The position numbers were made by a program, and so were the translations under genes. The notes under the pieces are model-generated. The model had not been told where the DNA came from and made no database searches. It saw only the letters and a list, made by a program, of their open reading frames with translations. Shown piece after piece: positions 17,766-27,119 of a DNA stretch of 64,000 nucleotides. This DNA comes from Acidimicrobiia bacterium (GTDB taxonomy: Bacteria > Actinomycetota > Acidimicrobiia > Spongiisociales > Spongiisociaceae), in assembly GCA_021296345.1 (NCBI GenBank), contig JAGWAN010000026.1:1-64000 (forward strand), written 5' to 3'. Positions within the stretch are counted from its first letter, which is position 1, and every line of letters starts with the position of its first letter.

Positions 17766-19412
17766 TTGACGGAGCGGCTGGATCAGGTCGTGCTCCGAGC
17801 CGATCCCGTGGCTGCCACACAGGTGGGAGTACACACGTGGGACCAGGAGCTCGGCAGGTTCGGATCCGACGTCGCCGACGATTATCTAAGGGATCTCCAT
17901 AGGTTCGTGGTTCGTCTGGAGAGTATCGACTCCTCGTCGCTGCCATTCTCGAGTCAATTGGATGCGACAGTCGCCATTGCCGATGCCAAGGTGAAGGCAC
18001 GTCAGCTGGTAGAGACACGATTCTGGGAGCGAGCGCCATACTGGCATCTGGAACGGCTCGGTACCGGGGCATCGCAGCTCATGGAGCGCCCGTTCGCCGC
18101 CGTCCAAGAGCGGGCCGAATCCCTTCTCTCAAGGCTCGAAGCAGTCCCTGCGTACCTGGCATCGGTACAGCGCCTTATCGTGCCATCGGACCTTCCGGAG
18201 CCATACGTCGACATGACCATCAGGGTGGCGGACGGTCTCCAGACGTTCTTCGGGACATCGGTCCCGGTGTTCGCGAGTCAACTGGAAGGTCGGATCACGT
18301 CTCGGCTTTCGGCTGCTGCCCGGAGAGCGGCGGCCGCCGTGGCAGAGTTCTCCGGATCACTGCATGAGATCCGCGGCACAGCCGGCGGGAGCTTTCGGGC
18401 AGGTGCGGCGTACTTCGATTTCCTCCTTCGTACATATCACGGCGTCCCGCTGAACCACTCCGAGTTGTTCGAGTGGGGGCGCGAACAGGTGGAGGCGGAT
18501 CGTGCCCGATTGGAGGACTACGCGAAGGCCTTGGAACCGGATCTTCACTGGACCGAACAGGTGAGCCGGATAAAGCAGAATCATCCCCGACCGGAAGGGT
18601 TCGCTGATGCCTACGCGCGTGAGATGGAGCGAGCCCGTGATCACTGTGTCGAAAAGGACCTGATCTCGATACCGGATGGTGAGGTGTGTCACGTCCGATG
18701 GCTGCCGGAGTACTTGCGGGTCGGCTTGCCGATAGCAGTCATGTCACCAAGCCCTAGCTTCGAACCTGGTCTGGTAAGCGAGTGGCTGATCACGCCCATC
18801 GATCCGGACGCTCCTACCGACCGCCGGTCTCAGCACATGCGCGATAACTGCTACGCGTTCTGTGAATCGATCGCAGGCCATGAGACCTATCCCGGACACC
18901 ATCTTCAGCGTGTTCATCACAAGTTGGCGACGAAGGCGTCGCCGATCCGGCGCTATTTCGTGTCTCCCCTGTTCTCCGAGGGCTGGGGCCTCTACACCGA
19001 GGATCTGTTGAACGAGACCGGCCTGTTCGACGACCCGGCCGTCAAGCTCTTCAAGCTGCGTAATGCCCTCTGGCGCTCCGTTCGCGTGGTCATCGATACC
19101 GGCCTCCATATGAGGAGTATGAGTCTGGCTGAAGCGACCAGGCTCTTGGAGGAAGAGGTCGCGCTCGACCTGCACATGGCTGAGGGCGAAATCACCAGAT
19201 ACATAAGGCAGGGGAATCCGACGGACCCCTCGTCCTACCTCATGGGGCGGACCGCCATCCACGATCTGCGAGCACGGTGCGGTACCGGCGTTACGTTAAG
19301 GAGTTTCCATGATCGATTGCTGTCGTATGGCTCTGTTCCGCTTTCCTTCCTGGACAAAGAGTTGACAGGAGACAGCCATGCGAGAGATCTAGAGCATGGC
19401 CGTGGTGCGTGA
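17766..19412 (+). CDS. DUF885 family putative metallopeptidase
   Basis: A 548-residue DUF885 protein, a family annotated as putative zinc carboxypeptidase-like enzymes. The zinc-site motif HETYPGHH is at about residues 372-379, with FSEGWGLYTEDLL downstream supplying the distal acidic residue. The N-terminal LRADPVAATQVGVH (the PxxATxxG signature) and VDTGLHM-like IDTGLHMRSMSL are typical. No signal peptide is present. The start is TTG at 17766 with GAGG nine bases upstream; no upstream alternative is better. It fits peptide hydrolysis downstream of the importer. Confidence 0.88.
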   Translation: MTERLDQVVLRADPVAATQVGVHTWDQELGRFGSDVADDYLRDLHRFVVRLESIDSSSLPFSSQLDATVAIADAKVKARQLVETRFWERAPYWHLERLGTGASQLMERPFAAVQERAESLLSRLEAVPAYLASVQRLIVPSDLPEPYVDMTIRVADGLQTFFGTSVPVFASQLEGRITSRLSAAARRAAAAVAEFSGSLHEIRGTAGGSFRAGAAYFDFLLRTYHGVPLNHSELFEWGREQVEADRARLEDYAKALEPDLHWTEQVSRIKQNHPRPEGFADAYAREMERARDHCVEKDLISIPDGEVCHVRWLPEYLRVGLPIAVMSPSPSFEPGLVSEWLITPIDPDAPTDRRSQHMRDNCYAFCESIAGHETYPGHHLQRVHHKLATKASPIRRYFVSPLFSEGWGLYTEDLLNETGLFDDPAVKLFKLRNALWRSVRVVIDTGLHMRSMSLAEATRLLEEEVALDLHMAEGEITRYIRQGNPTDPSSYLMGRTAIHDLRARCGTGVTLRSFHDRLLSYGSVPLSFLDKELTGDSHARDLEHGRGA

Positions 19413-19469
19413 GCAAGTACCTTCACCTGGGCAAAGCTGGCAACATCCGGCTGTGCTAGCGTATAGACG

Positions 19470-20336
19470 GTGACATTTTCGATAGTAGCTCGCAGTTCAG
19501 ACGGTGCATGGTGGGGGTCTGCGGTGGCCTCGAGATGTCTAGCAGTCGGACGAGCCGTACCTGCCGCCAAAGTGAACGTTGGAGCGATCGCAACCCAGGC
19601 CAAATGTAATCTCACATACCGAGAACGCGGACTGGCCCTACTTAGTTCCGGGGCCTCAGCAGAGGAAGTTGTGAGGAGTCTTGTGAAAGACGACGACCAG
19701 CAACAGTACCGGCAGCTCGGGGTTGTAGACGCGATTGGGCGAGCCAGCAGCCATACCGGAGAGGACTGCAACGGTTGGGCCGGCCATGTGGTGGGTGATG
19801 GCTATGCCATTCAAGGGAACTTCCTTTCCGGTCCGGGTGTGATCGCCGCGATGGAAAGGGCTTGGCTGGCAACTGATGAATCGGACGAACTCGAGCGCCG
19901 GATGCTTGCGGCGCTGTTAGCCGGCGATCGCGCTGGTGGCGACCGGAGAGGGCGCCAGAGTTCTGCGATCTTGATCGTTACCGAAGAGGGCGCCTACGAA
20001 GAAGGCGGCAGCGACGAATTTACGAACCTCAGGGTCGATGACCACCACGATCCGGTGCTAGAACTCATACGCCTCTCTGATATCAGAGCGGTCCACTTGG
20101 TCCAGAGTGATGGGCCTGGTGCGATTCCACTCGAAGGAGACGTGTTGGGTGAGATCGCGGTGCTGCTAGACCGGATCGGATATCCGCCGGAGACCTCTGC
20201 CGACGATGCGGTGGTTGCGGCCTTGGAAGCGTGGGCCATCGACGAGTACTTGTCCGGACGCTTTCATGGCGACTCGATCGACAGCGAAGTCCTGACCGTC
20301 CTCCGCAATCGCGCCGGCTCGGGCTCCCTAATCTGA
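19470..20336 (+). CDS. DUF1028 family protein (predicted Ntn-hydrolase fold)
   Basis: A 288-residue DUF1028 protein. It begins MTFSIVARSSDGAWWGSAVAS with VGAIATQAKCN, followed by GLALLSSGASAEEVV and RQLGVVDAIGRASSHTGEDC. The segment HVVGDGYAIQGNFLSGPGVI is the family core. DUF1028 proteins often stand beside peptidases and amidases. Thr2 would be the nucleophile if the predicted Ntn-hydrolase mechanism holds. The start is GTG at 19470. The last 60 residues (after GAIPLEG) form a helical extension of the peptidoglycan-binding-like type seen in some members. Co-directional with DUF885. Confidence 0.85.
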   Translation: MTFSIVARSSDGAWWGSAVASRCLAVGRAVPAAKVNVGAIATQAKCNLTYRERGLALLSSGASAEEVVRSLVKDDDQQQYRQLGVVDAIGRASSHTGEDCNGWAGHVVGDGYAIQGNFLSGPGVIAAMERAWLATDESDELERRMLAALLAGDRAGGDRRGRQSSAILIVTEEGAYEEGGSDEFTNLRVDDHHDPVLELIRLSDIRAVHLVQSDGPGAIPLEGDVLGEIAVLLDRIGYPPETSADDAVVAALEAWAIDEYLSGRFHGDSIDSEVLTVLRNRAGSGSLI

Positions 20337-20363
20337 ACGCGGGACTCCGGCCGAGGAGTTGAG

Positions 20364-21062
20364 ATGGTTATGACCCCCGACCTGATCATTGTGTTCGGCG
20401 CGGCAGGCGGCATGGGCAGGGCGGTCACCGATCTGGCCCGGAACCAATCCTTCCCGGTCATCGGCTATGACAAGGTTCCACGGACTGACGAGGAGTTCGA
20501 GGTTCTCGAACTGGACGCATGCGATCCGGTTGCGGTACAGGAGGGACTCGCGGACGCACTCCGGCACGCAAACGGGGGCCGTGTGGCGGTTGTGAATGCC
20601 GTGGGAACGCCAAGCCGGGGAACGATAGCTGACGTAACACTCGAGGAGTTCGAGCGGGCCATCGACATCAATCTACGATCGGCCTACTTCATCACCCGAG
20701 CACTCGTTCGTTCGCTCCAGTCCGGCGCAAGCTCATGGGCCGGGATCATCCATATAGCGTCCGGAGCCGGCGCTCTCGGTTCTGCTGACAGATTCGCTTA
20801 TAGTGTCGCGAAGGCCGGCTTGTTGGGACTGTGCAAGCAGGTGGCTAAGGACTTCAAAGATGACTCCTTCAGGATCGTTGCGATAAGTCCCGGTCTAGTC
20901 GACACCGAATTCGCTACTCCAATGTTGACCGCCGAAGAGCGGGAAGAATACCGGCTGCGTCGGGCAGAGTCCATATCGGCTGAAGGTATCGCTGAATTGG
21001 CTATGTGGGTCATCCGACATGGAATGATTGCCATGCATGGAGGTTCTCTTGACGTCTACTAG
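20364..21062 (+). CDS. Short-chain dehydrogenase/reductase
   Basis: A 232-residue SDR: nucleotide-binding FGAAGGMGRAV near residues 11-21, VNAVGTPSRGT (NAG motif variant), DINLRSAYFITRAL, catalytic Ser in IHIASGAGALGS and YSVAK (Y146, K150), then ISPGLVDTEF. GAGGAG lies five bases before ATG 20364. It lacks the usual TGG..GxxG start, having a GGMG glycine loop instead. The 3' end overlaps the next gene by 14 bases, so the two are probably co-translated. The substrate is unknown; it presumably oxidises or reduces a catabolic intermediate. Confidence 0.9.
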   Translation: MVMTPDLIIVFGAAGGMGRAVTDLARNQSFPVIGYDKVPRTDEEFEVLELDACDPVAVQEGLADALRHANGGRVAVVNAVGTPSRGTIADVTLEEFERAIDINLRSAYFITRALVRSLQSGASSWAGIIHIASGAGALGSADRFAYSVAKAGLLGLCKQVAKDFKDDSFRIVAISPGLVDTEFATPMLTAEEREEYRLRRAESISAEGIAELAMWVIRHGMIAMHGGSLDVY

Positions 21063-22119
21063 CTCTGATGACAACATGATGGTCTCTCGAGCGAGAGCAG
21101 AGCTTAGTCAGCCGCGAGCGTCACAATTGGGCGAGTTCATTACGCCGAATCACCTGTTTTTTGTTAGAGACCACTTCGTGGATCGGCCCGTACTGTCTGA
21201 TGACGAGTGGCGTCTGTATCTGACCGGTGTCGGCGTCGAAGACAGAACCGTCTCGCTCGCCCACCTCAGGAGCCTTCCATCAAAGTCGTTGACCGTGACG
21301 CTGGAGTGTGCGGGTAATGGTGGCTACGGCAGGGGCGCCGACCGGCAGCAACATCATATGAGATCCATGGTGGGGACGGCAGTGTGGCGAGGCGTGCCTG
21401 TCGCGACCTTGTTCAAGAAGGAGATTCCTCCGGAAGTGACGGAGTTCGTCTTTCGAGGCTATGACGGCGGCGAAGACCCTGACGAGCCGGTTTCGATCGA
21501 TTGCTACACAAGGAGCATTCCCAGGGTGAAGGCTCTTGACGACGACACGCTGCTCGTATACGAAATGAACGGTGAACCCCTACCGCAAGAGCATGGGTTC
21601 CCTGTCCGGCTGATGGTGCCGGGCTGGTATGGGATGGATTCAGTGAAGTGGATCAGGTCCATCGAGGCGAGAAGCGAACGGGTGGGCCATTTCTACGACG
21701 ATCATAGGTACAGAGCCCAGTCAACCGATGCGGGCCTGCATGCCGGGCGCCGGGTACGCGAGATGGCAGTGAAATCGTTGGTTCTACACCCTTCGAATGG
21801 CCAGCGGATACTCCTTGGTGATATTCCCATCTCGGGGTTCGCCTGGGCGGGTGAGAACCATGTGACCGGCGTGGATATCAGCTTTGACGGTGGCCAGAGG
21901 TGGCAGCCCACCGAACTCGGCGATGAGGTGCGACCGTATAGCTGGAGACCTTGGAGCCTGACATACCAGGCTGATGAAGTGGGCCCTCTGGATTTCGTGG
22001 TCAGGGCTGTCGACTCGGAGGGTCGTTCGCAGCCCATGGACGCCCTGCCCGCGCGCACATATGAAGCCAACTGGGTGCAGCGTGTGCGCGTGTTCGTGGT
22101 CGCCGGCTTGGAACCGTAA
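21049..22119 (+). CDS. Sulfite-oxidase-family molybdopterin-dependent oxidoreductase
   Basis: A 356-residue enzyme with an oxidoreductase molybdopterin-binding domain followed by a Mo-co dimerisation domain (about residues 255-355, VTGVDISFDGGQRWQP). The molybdenum-coordinating Cys is in LECAGNGG (C87). RLMVPGWYGMDSVKWI is another family landmark. No Tat signal is seen, so it may be cytoplasmic. The best start is TTG 21049, five bases after GGAGG; ATG 21076 is an alternative. It ends the catabolic run that began at 9179. Sulfite or another reduced small molecule may be the electron donor; neither is provable here. Confidence 0.9.
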   Translation: MTSTSSDDNMMVSRARAELSQPRASQLGEFITPNHLFFVRDHFVDRPVLSDDEWRLYLTGVGVEDRTVSLAHLRSLPSKSLTVTLECAGNGGYGRGADRQQHHMRSMVGTAVWRGVPVATLFKKEIPPEVTEFVFRGYDGGEDPDEPVSIDCYTRSIPRVKALDDDTLLVYEMNGEPLPQEHGFPVRLMVPGWYGMDSVKWIRSIEARSERVGHFYDDHRYRAQSTDAGLHAGRRVREMAVKSLVLHPSNGQRILLGDIPISGFAWAGENHVTGVDISFDGGQRWQPTELGDEVRPYSWRPWSLTYQADEVGPLDFVVRAVDSEGRSQPMDALPARTYEANWVQRVRVFVVAGLEP

Positions 22120-22343
22120 GACATCTAGCCGGTAGCCCAGCGGGGCGGGTCAGTCTCAAGCAGACGGCTCACCAACACCAACACTTTCACAGCTCGGGGA
22201 AGCTCGCCTACCTCTTCGCGCGCGCTGAAATGCCGTCGTAGCGGCCCGTTCGCTATGGTTAACGGCGATCTAAGCGCAGGTGATCGATATGTCAACGCGA
22301 CCATCTGCAGGGACTCGAAAGCGGAGAAAACAAGGATGGGAAC

Positions 22344-24200
22344 ATGATCAGATCTCGTGTGTGGATAGCAGCCCTTCTGGCGATGGCGCTCGTCGCTGCC
22401 GCCTGCGGAGGGGATGACCCAGAACCCGCGGCCGCACCTACCACAGCCGCCGCACCTGCCACTACGGCCGCAGCTCCGGCCGAGACGACTACCACGGCCG
22501 CCATGGCGGAGGAAACGACCACCACCGCGGCCGCAGAGGTGACGACCACCACCCAGCTGACCGGAACCGAACTGGCCGGCGGCGAGGGTAGTTGCGCACC
22601 TGAGTCCGAGGCTGCTCCGCCTCGAGGAGTCGCCCCGGTGGACGGTTTGACCATCGTGCGGGCCATCAGCGGTGATATCTCGACTATCGACCCGCGGCGC
22701 AATTTCGAAGCCCGCGCCTCGGAGATGGTCGCCAACATGTACGACCAGCTCACCACCTTCCATCTGGTGCCCAACGCCGACGGCGTGCTGGTGGCCGATT
22801 CCACCCGTCCCCAAGGCCTGCTGGCCGAGGGCTGGGACTTCAACGAGGACTGCACCTCGGTGATCTTCACCCTTCGCCAGGGTGTGAAGTTCCACCACAC
22901 CGGCACCGAGATGACCGCCGATGACGTCCGGTGGAGCTTCCTGCGGGCGGCCTACCTGGACGCGGGCGGCTGGTTCGACCATGCGGTGATCGGTCTGTAC
23001 GACTTCGGTTCGGAGTCCGACATCGAGGCCGCCATCACGGTCATCGACGACTACCACATCCGCTTCGACTTCAACAAGCCCACACCGTTCCCGCTACACG
23101 TGCTTTCCAACGCCGGAGTGACGGTGTACGACTCGGAGGTGTTGATCGCCAACGCCACCGATGACGACCCGTGGGCCCACGAATACCTGAAGACCAACGA
23201 CGTTGGTACCGGCCCCTTCTACCTGGAGTCGCTGGAACCGGGCGTGGAGATCGTGCTGAAGCGCAATGACGACTACTACCTCGGCGCGGCCCAGGCGGAG
23301 CGGATCATCCTGCGGGTGATCCCCGACGCCGCCCAGCAGGCAGCTCTGCTGACCGCCGGCGAGATCGACTTCGCCGAGGCAGTGCCGGTAACCGCCATCC
23401 CCGACCTCCGCGACCAGGGCGTGAAGGTCACCACGGTGGGTGGTAACAACCAGGCCGTCATGTACATGAACCCGACCAGGGCCCCGTTCGACGACCAGAA
23501 CGTCCGCCAGGCCATCTCGTACGCCTACCCGTACGATGACGTGCTGGAAGGCGTCTACTTCGGAGCGGCGAGCCGCGGCGGCGGGCCGATCCCGTCGACC
23601 ACGCCGTCCTACAACCCGGACGCCCCGTTCTACAGCCAGGACCTGGACAAGGCCCGCGAGCTGCTGGCCGCCTCGGCCTACCCGGATGGCTTCAGCGCCG
23701 ATCTCTACATAGACGGCACGCTGGCATTCGCTCCGGAACTGGCCATCGTGGTGCAGGCCTCGCTGTCACAGATCGGGATCGACGTGAACATCGTGAGGTT
23801 GGACTCCGGGCAGTTCCGGGACAACGTCTTCGCCCAGGACGAGGACGGCAACCGGATCAACCCGATGGACTTCTTCCTGTTCTACTTCGGGTCCGGTTCG
23901 TGGGTGAACGAGCCCCAGTACCACATGGAGCTGTTCTGGGAGCCCAACGCCTTCGCGATGCGGAGCAACTACGAGAACGCGGAGGTCACCGAGAAGCTGA
24001 ACGCCGCCAAGTTCCTGAGCCCGGCTGATCCGGCCAGGGCCCAGCTCTACCACGACGTGCAGGCTCTGATGCTGGCCGACGCCCCGGCGGTGTGGCTGGC
24101 CGAGCCGCACCACATCGTGGCGTCCAGCCAGGACGTCCTGGGGTTCATCTGGCGACCCGATCAGATCAACCGTTACTACTACGTGACCAAGTCGGTCTGA
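22344..24200 (+). CDS. ABC transporter substrate-binding lipoprotein, peptide/nickel family 5 (operon 2)
   Basis: A 618-residue lipoprotein. It has signal MIRSRVWIAALLAMALVAAAC with lipobox VAAAC, a Thr/Ala/Pro-rich linker to about residue 80, then an SBP_bac_5 domain (PQGLLAEGWDFN, IFTLRQGVKFHHTGTEMTADDVRWSF). AAGGATGGGAA precedes ATG 22344. It is a paralogue of the 9179 protein but clearly diverged, and it heads a second importer in the order SBP-B-C-D-F. A GC hairpin after its stop may favour high expression of this subunit. The operon runs straight into hydantoinase/oxoprolinase subunit A, suggesting a cyclic amide or its parent peptide as ligand. Confidence 0.94.
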   Translation: MIRSRVWIAALLAMALVAAACGGDDPEPAAAPTTAAAPATTAAAPAETTTTAAMAEETTTTAAAEVTTTTQLTGTELAGGEGSCAPESEAAPPRGVAPVDGLTIVRAISGDISTIDPRRNFEARASEMVANMYDQLTTFHLVPNADGVLVADSTRPQGLLAEGWDFNEDCTSVIFTLRQGVKFHHTGTEMTADDVRWSFLRAAYLDAGGWFDHAVIGLYDFGSESDIEAAITVIDDYHIRFDFNKPTPFPLHVLSNAGVTVYDSEVLIANATDDDPWAHEYLKTNDVGTGPFYLESLEPGVEIVLKRNDDYYLGAAQAERIILRVIPDAAQQAALLTAGEIDFAEAVPVTAIPDLRDQGVKVTTVGGNNQAVMYMNPTRAPFDDQNVRQAISYAYPYDDVLEGVYFGAASRGGGPIPSTTPSYNPDAPFYSQDLDKARELLAASAYPDGFSADLYIDGTLAFAPELAIVVQASLSQIGIDVNIVRLDSGQFRDNVFAQDEDGNRINPMDFFLFYFGSGSWVNEPQYHMELFWEPNAFAMRSNYENAEVTEKLNAAKFLSPADPARAQLYHDVQALMLADAPAVWLAEPHHIVASSQDVLGFIWRPDQINRYYYVTKSV

Positions 24201-24232
24201 TCACCAGGAAGTAACCGAAGAACACCGGACAA

Positions 24233-24265
24233 GCCGCCGGGCCGGTACGCTGGCCCGGCGGCTTT
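24233..24265 (+). terminator. Strong hairpin with short T tract after the operon-2 binding protein
   Basis: GCCGCCGGGCC (24233-24243) pairs perfectly with GGCCCGGCGGC (24252-24262) around an 8-base loop, followed by TTT. It lies between the binding protein stop and the permease start in an otherwise continuous operon, so it probably acts as a partial terminator or RNA stabiliser. Confidence 0.75.
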
Positions 24266-24318
24266 CCCCATTGGGAGGCCGGTGCTGTAACTCGCTGGAA
24301 GGTGCGGGCTAGGAGGAC

Positions 24319-25362
24319 ATGCTCTCTTACGTGACCCGGAGGCTGGCAGCGCTCATCCCGATCCTGATCGGGGTCACCCTGCTCGCCTTCATCGTCTCCC
24401 ACGCCCTTCCCGGCGATCCGGCCCGCCAGTACGCCGGCATCAACGCCTCCGAGGCCCAGGTGGAGGCCATCCGGGAACGTCTGGGACTGAACGAGCCGCT
24501 ACACGTGCAGTACTGCGTCTACATGATCGGCCAGACCTGCCTCGGCGAGTCCGGCGGCGGCGGGCTGGTCCGTGGAGACCTCGGCGAGTCGATCCGCACC
24601 GGGTTCTCGGTCGCCCAGGACGTCGGCGCTCGGCTTCCGGCGACCATCGAGATGGTGGCCTTCGGCATGCTGTTCGCCCTGGTGGTGGCCCTGCCCTTAG
24701 GGGTATGGGCGGCGGTGCGAAAAGGCAAGCTGCTGGACAAGTTCTGCCGTTTCATCTCGACTCTGGGCGTAGCCGTGCCCGACTTCTGGCTGGCCATGAT
24801 CCTCCTGCTGGTCTTCTTCGTGTTCCTGGACTGGCTACCCGGACCGGTGGGACGCTTGCCGATCGGCGCGACGACGCCCGACGGCCCCACCGGCCTGTAC
24901 CTGATCGATTCCCTGGTGGCCGGTGACTGGGCGACGTTCCGGACGGCGGCCAAACACCTGCTCCTGCCCATGGTTGCGATCGGGTTCCCGGCCGTCTCCC
25001 CCATCCTGCGGCTCACCCGCAACGCGACCCTGTCGGTGCTCAACTCCGACTACATCGCCTTCGGCCGTGCTGCCGGCTTGCGGGGGGCGCCGCTCTACCT
25101 GAAGTACGTTCTCCGCAATGCGCTGCCGGGCGCGGTGACGATGACCGGGCTGATCGCCGGATACATGATCGGCGGGGCGGTGCTGGTGGAGAGGGTGTTC
25201 TCCTGGCCTGGAGTGGGTCTGTACGGCTTCAACTCCCTGGTCAACACCGACTACCCCGCCATCCAGGCCTACGTCCTGCTCTCCGCCGTCACCTATACGG
25301 TCGCGTTCCTGATAGTCGACCTGGTGCAGTCGGTGATCGACCCGCGGGTGAGGCTGAAGTGA
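24319..25362 (+). CDS. Peptide ABC transporter permease, DppB type (operon 2)
   Basis: A 347-residue inner-membrane channel subunit. The DppB start (RRLAALIPILIGVTLLAFIVSHALPGDPA), ERLGLNEPLHVQY, the EAA loop (AAGLRGAPLYLKYVLRNALPGA) and the C-terminal VQSVIDPRVRLK are present. GGAGG is six bases before ATG 24319. It is longer than the operon-1 homologue because of inserts after LNEP (with two Cys) and in the loop after WLPG. Its 3' end overlaps DppC by 4 bases (GTGA). Confidence 0.94.
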   Translation: MLSYVTRRLAALIPILIGVTLLAFIVSHALPGDPARQYAGINASEAQVEAIRERLGLNEPLHVQYCVYMIGQTCLGESGGGGLVRGDLGESIRTGFSVAQDVGARLPATIEMVAFGMLFALVVALPLGVWAAVRKGKLLDKFCRFISTLGVAVPDFWLAMILLLVFFVFLDWLPGPVGRLPIGATTPDGPTGLYLIDSLVAGDWATFRTAAKHLLLPMVAIGFPAVSPILRLTRNATLSVLNSDYIAFGRAAGLRGAPLYLKYVLRNALPGAVTMTGLIAGYMIGGAVLVERVFSWPGVGLYGFNSLVNTDYPAIQAYVLLSAVTYTVAFLIVDLVQSVIDPRVRLK

Positions 25363-26189
25363 ACATCCGCAAGTACGACGCGCGGCTGGTCATCGGGCTG
25401 GTCATGTTCGGGTTCATGGTGGCCGTGGCCATCTTCGCCCCGCTGATCGCGCGCAACGATCCGCTGGCGATCGACCTGACCAACCAGTTCGTGTCACCGT
25501 CGGCGGATCACTGGTTCGGAACCGCCAGCCTCGGTTTCGACGTTTTCTCCCGGGTCGTCTACGCCGCCCGCCACGACCTGCTGATCGCGGTTTCCGCCGT
25601 GGCTCTCTCCATCGCCATAGGTCACCCCATCGGGTTGTTGGTCGGATACGTGGGCGGGTGGGGCGACTCGGTGACCATGCGCTTTCTGGATGTGATCCAG
25701 GCCTTCCCGGCTCTCGTGCTGGCGATCGGCGTGCTCGCCGCCCTGGGTCAGGGAGTCCGCAACCTGATCATCGTGATCGGGATCGTGGGCGTGCCCACAT
25801 TCGTCCGCCTGGTGCGGGCCGAGGTCCGTTCCCTCCGGGAGCACGCCTACGTGGAGGCGGGCCGGGCGGTAGGCAACTCCCGCTCCAAGATCCTCGTGCG
25901 TTACATCGCCCCCGGCACGGTCGGCACCGTGGTCACCCAGGCGGCGGTCAGCTGCGGCTGGGCGATCTTGCTGGCCGCCGCCCTCGGCTTCATCGGCCTG
26001 GGCGTGCCGCTGCCCGAGCCCGAGTGGGGGGCGATGATCGCGGAAGGCATACCTGAGATGAGGAGGGGAGGTAGCTGGTGGATCCCGGTCTTCCCCGGTA
26101 TAGCCATCGCCATAACCGTCTTCTCCCTGAGCCTCATCGGCGAATCCATAGCCGACCTCGTGGAGCCTACCCGGAGGAAGTCACGATGA
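25359..26189 (+). CDS. Peptide ABC transporter permease, DppC type (operon 2)
   Basis: Second channel subunit, 276 residues, with about six membrane segments. Features are IFAPLIARNDPLAIDL, HWFGTASLGFDVFSRVVYAAR (the GTDxxGRDxxSR motif is weakened to GTASLGFDVFSR), the EAA loop AGRAVGNSRSKILVRYIAPG and the closing GESIADLVEP. The start is GTG 25359, overlapping the DppB stop by 4 bases; the end overlaps the next ATG by 4 bases. Confidence 0.93.
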   Translation: MNIRKYDARLVIGLVMFGFMVAVAIFAPLIARNDPLAIDLTNQFVSPSADHWFGTASLGFDVFSRVVYAARHDLLIAVSAVALSIAIGHPIGLLVGYVGGWGDSVTMRFLDVIQAFPALVLAIGVLAALGQGVRNLIIVIGIVGVPTFVRLVRAEVRSLREHAYVEAGRAVGNSRSKILVRYIAPGTVGTVVTQAAVSCGWAILLAAALGFIGLGVPLPEPEWGAMIAEGIPEMRRGGSWWIPVFPGIAIAITVFSLSLIGESIADLVEPTRRKSR

Positions 26190-27119
26190 CCGCCCTGCTC
26201 GAAGTCCGGGGTCTCGAGGTGGCGATCGATGGCCTTCCCATCCTCCGCGGAGTCGACATGGAGGTCAAGCCGGGAGAGATCCTTGGCGTGGTGGGCGAGA
26301 CCGGGGCCGGCAAGTCGATGACCGCCCGCTCCGTCCTCGACCTGCTGCCCGCCGCGGCCACGGTCGACTTCGAGTCGTGCACCTTCGACGGGCAGGACTT
26401 CATCCCCCCGAAGGCCCGCCAGGAGGCGCGCGGCCGCCGGATCGGCTTCGTTCCCCAGCGGCCCCGCGGCAGCCTCAACCCGGTGTTCCGGGTCGGTAAC
26501 CAGCTGTCCGGCACTCTCCGCCGCCTCAGAGACATGGGCAGGCGGGAGGCCCGTAACGAGGCCCTCGACCTGCTCCGCTCGGTGCGCATCACCGATCCCG
26601 AGCGGGTGTACCGGTCGTTCCCCCACGAGCTGTCCGGAGGCATGTGCCGCCGGCGAGCCCGAGCTGATCATCGCCGACGAGCCCACCACCGGCCTCGACG
26701 TCACCATCCAGGCCGAGATCCTGCGGCTGCTGGGCGAGGTGATCTCGGAGCGCAACGCGGCCGGGATGCTGATCACCCACGACCTCGGCGTGGTGGCCGA
26801 TGTCTGCGACCGGGTGGCGGTCATGTACGCCGGGCGGGTGGTGAACCTGGGCACCGCCACCGAGATCTACCGCGAGGCGCTGCATCCCTACGCCAACCGG
26901 CTGGTCTCCATCGCCACCTCGCTCGACTCGGGCGGCACCCCCAGGGAGATCCCCGGGCGGGTCCCCAATCCGGGCGACGACCTGGCCGCCTGTGCCTTCG
27001 CCCCCCGCTGCTTCCGGGCCGGGCCCGGCTGCTTCGACCACGAACCACCTTTGGTCGACCGGGCCGGGCAGATCGCCTTCTGCCACCATCCCGTCACCGC
27101 TGGGGTGGTCCCGCGATGA
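26186..27119 (+). pseudogene. Peptide ABC transporter ATPase, DppD type (operon 2), broken by deletion in the ABC signature
   Basis: The first part reads MTALLEVRGLEVAIDG with Walker A GETGAGKS, Q-loop FVPQRPRGS and then HELSGGMC. There the frame is lost. The next frame resumes at once with AGEPELIIADEPTTGLD (Walker B), LITHDLG and a normal C terminus ending at 27119. About nine codons that should follow SGG (QRxxIAxAL) are missing, with a remainder that shifts frame at about 26645. Start ATG 26186 overlaps the DppC stop and the end overlaps the DppF start, so the operon layout is intact. It is either a real loss of function or an assembly error; the deletion removes residues needed for ATP hydrolysis. 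Confidence 0.85.

Noticed and set aside
22125-23057. Long minus-strand frame (310 codons) over the operon-2 binding protein
   Set aside because: It is antisense to a clear SBP_bac_5 gene and rich in Gly/Arg/His from GC-biased codon shadow, with no family similarity.
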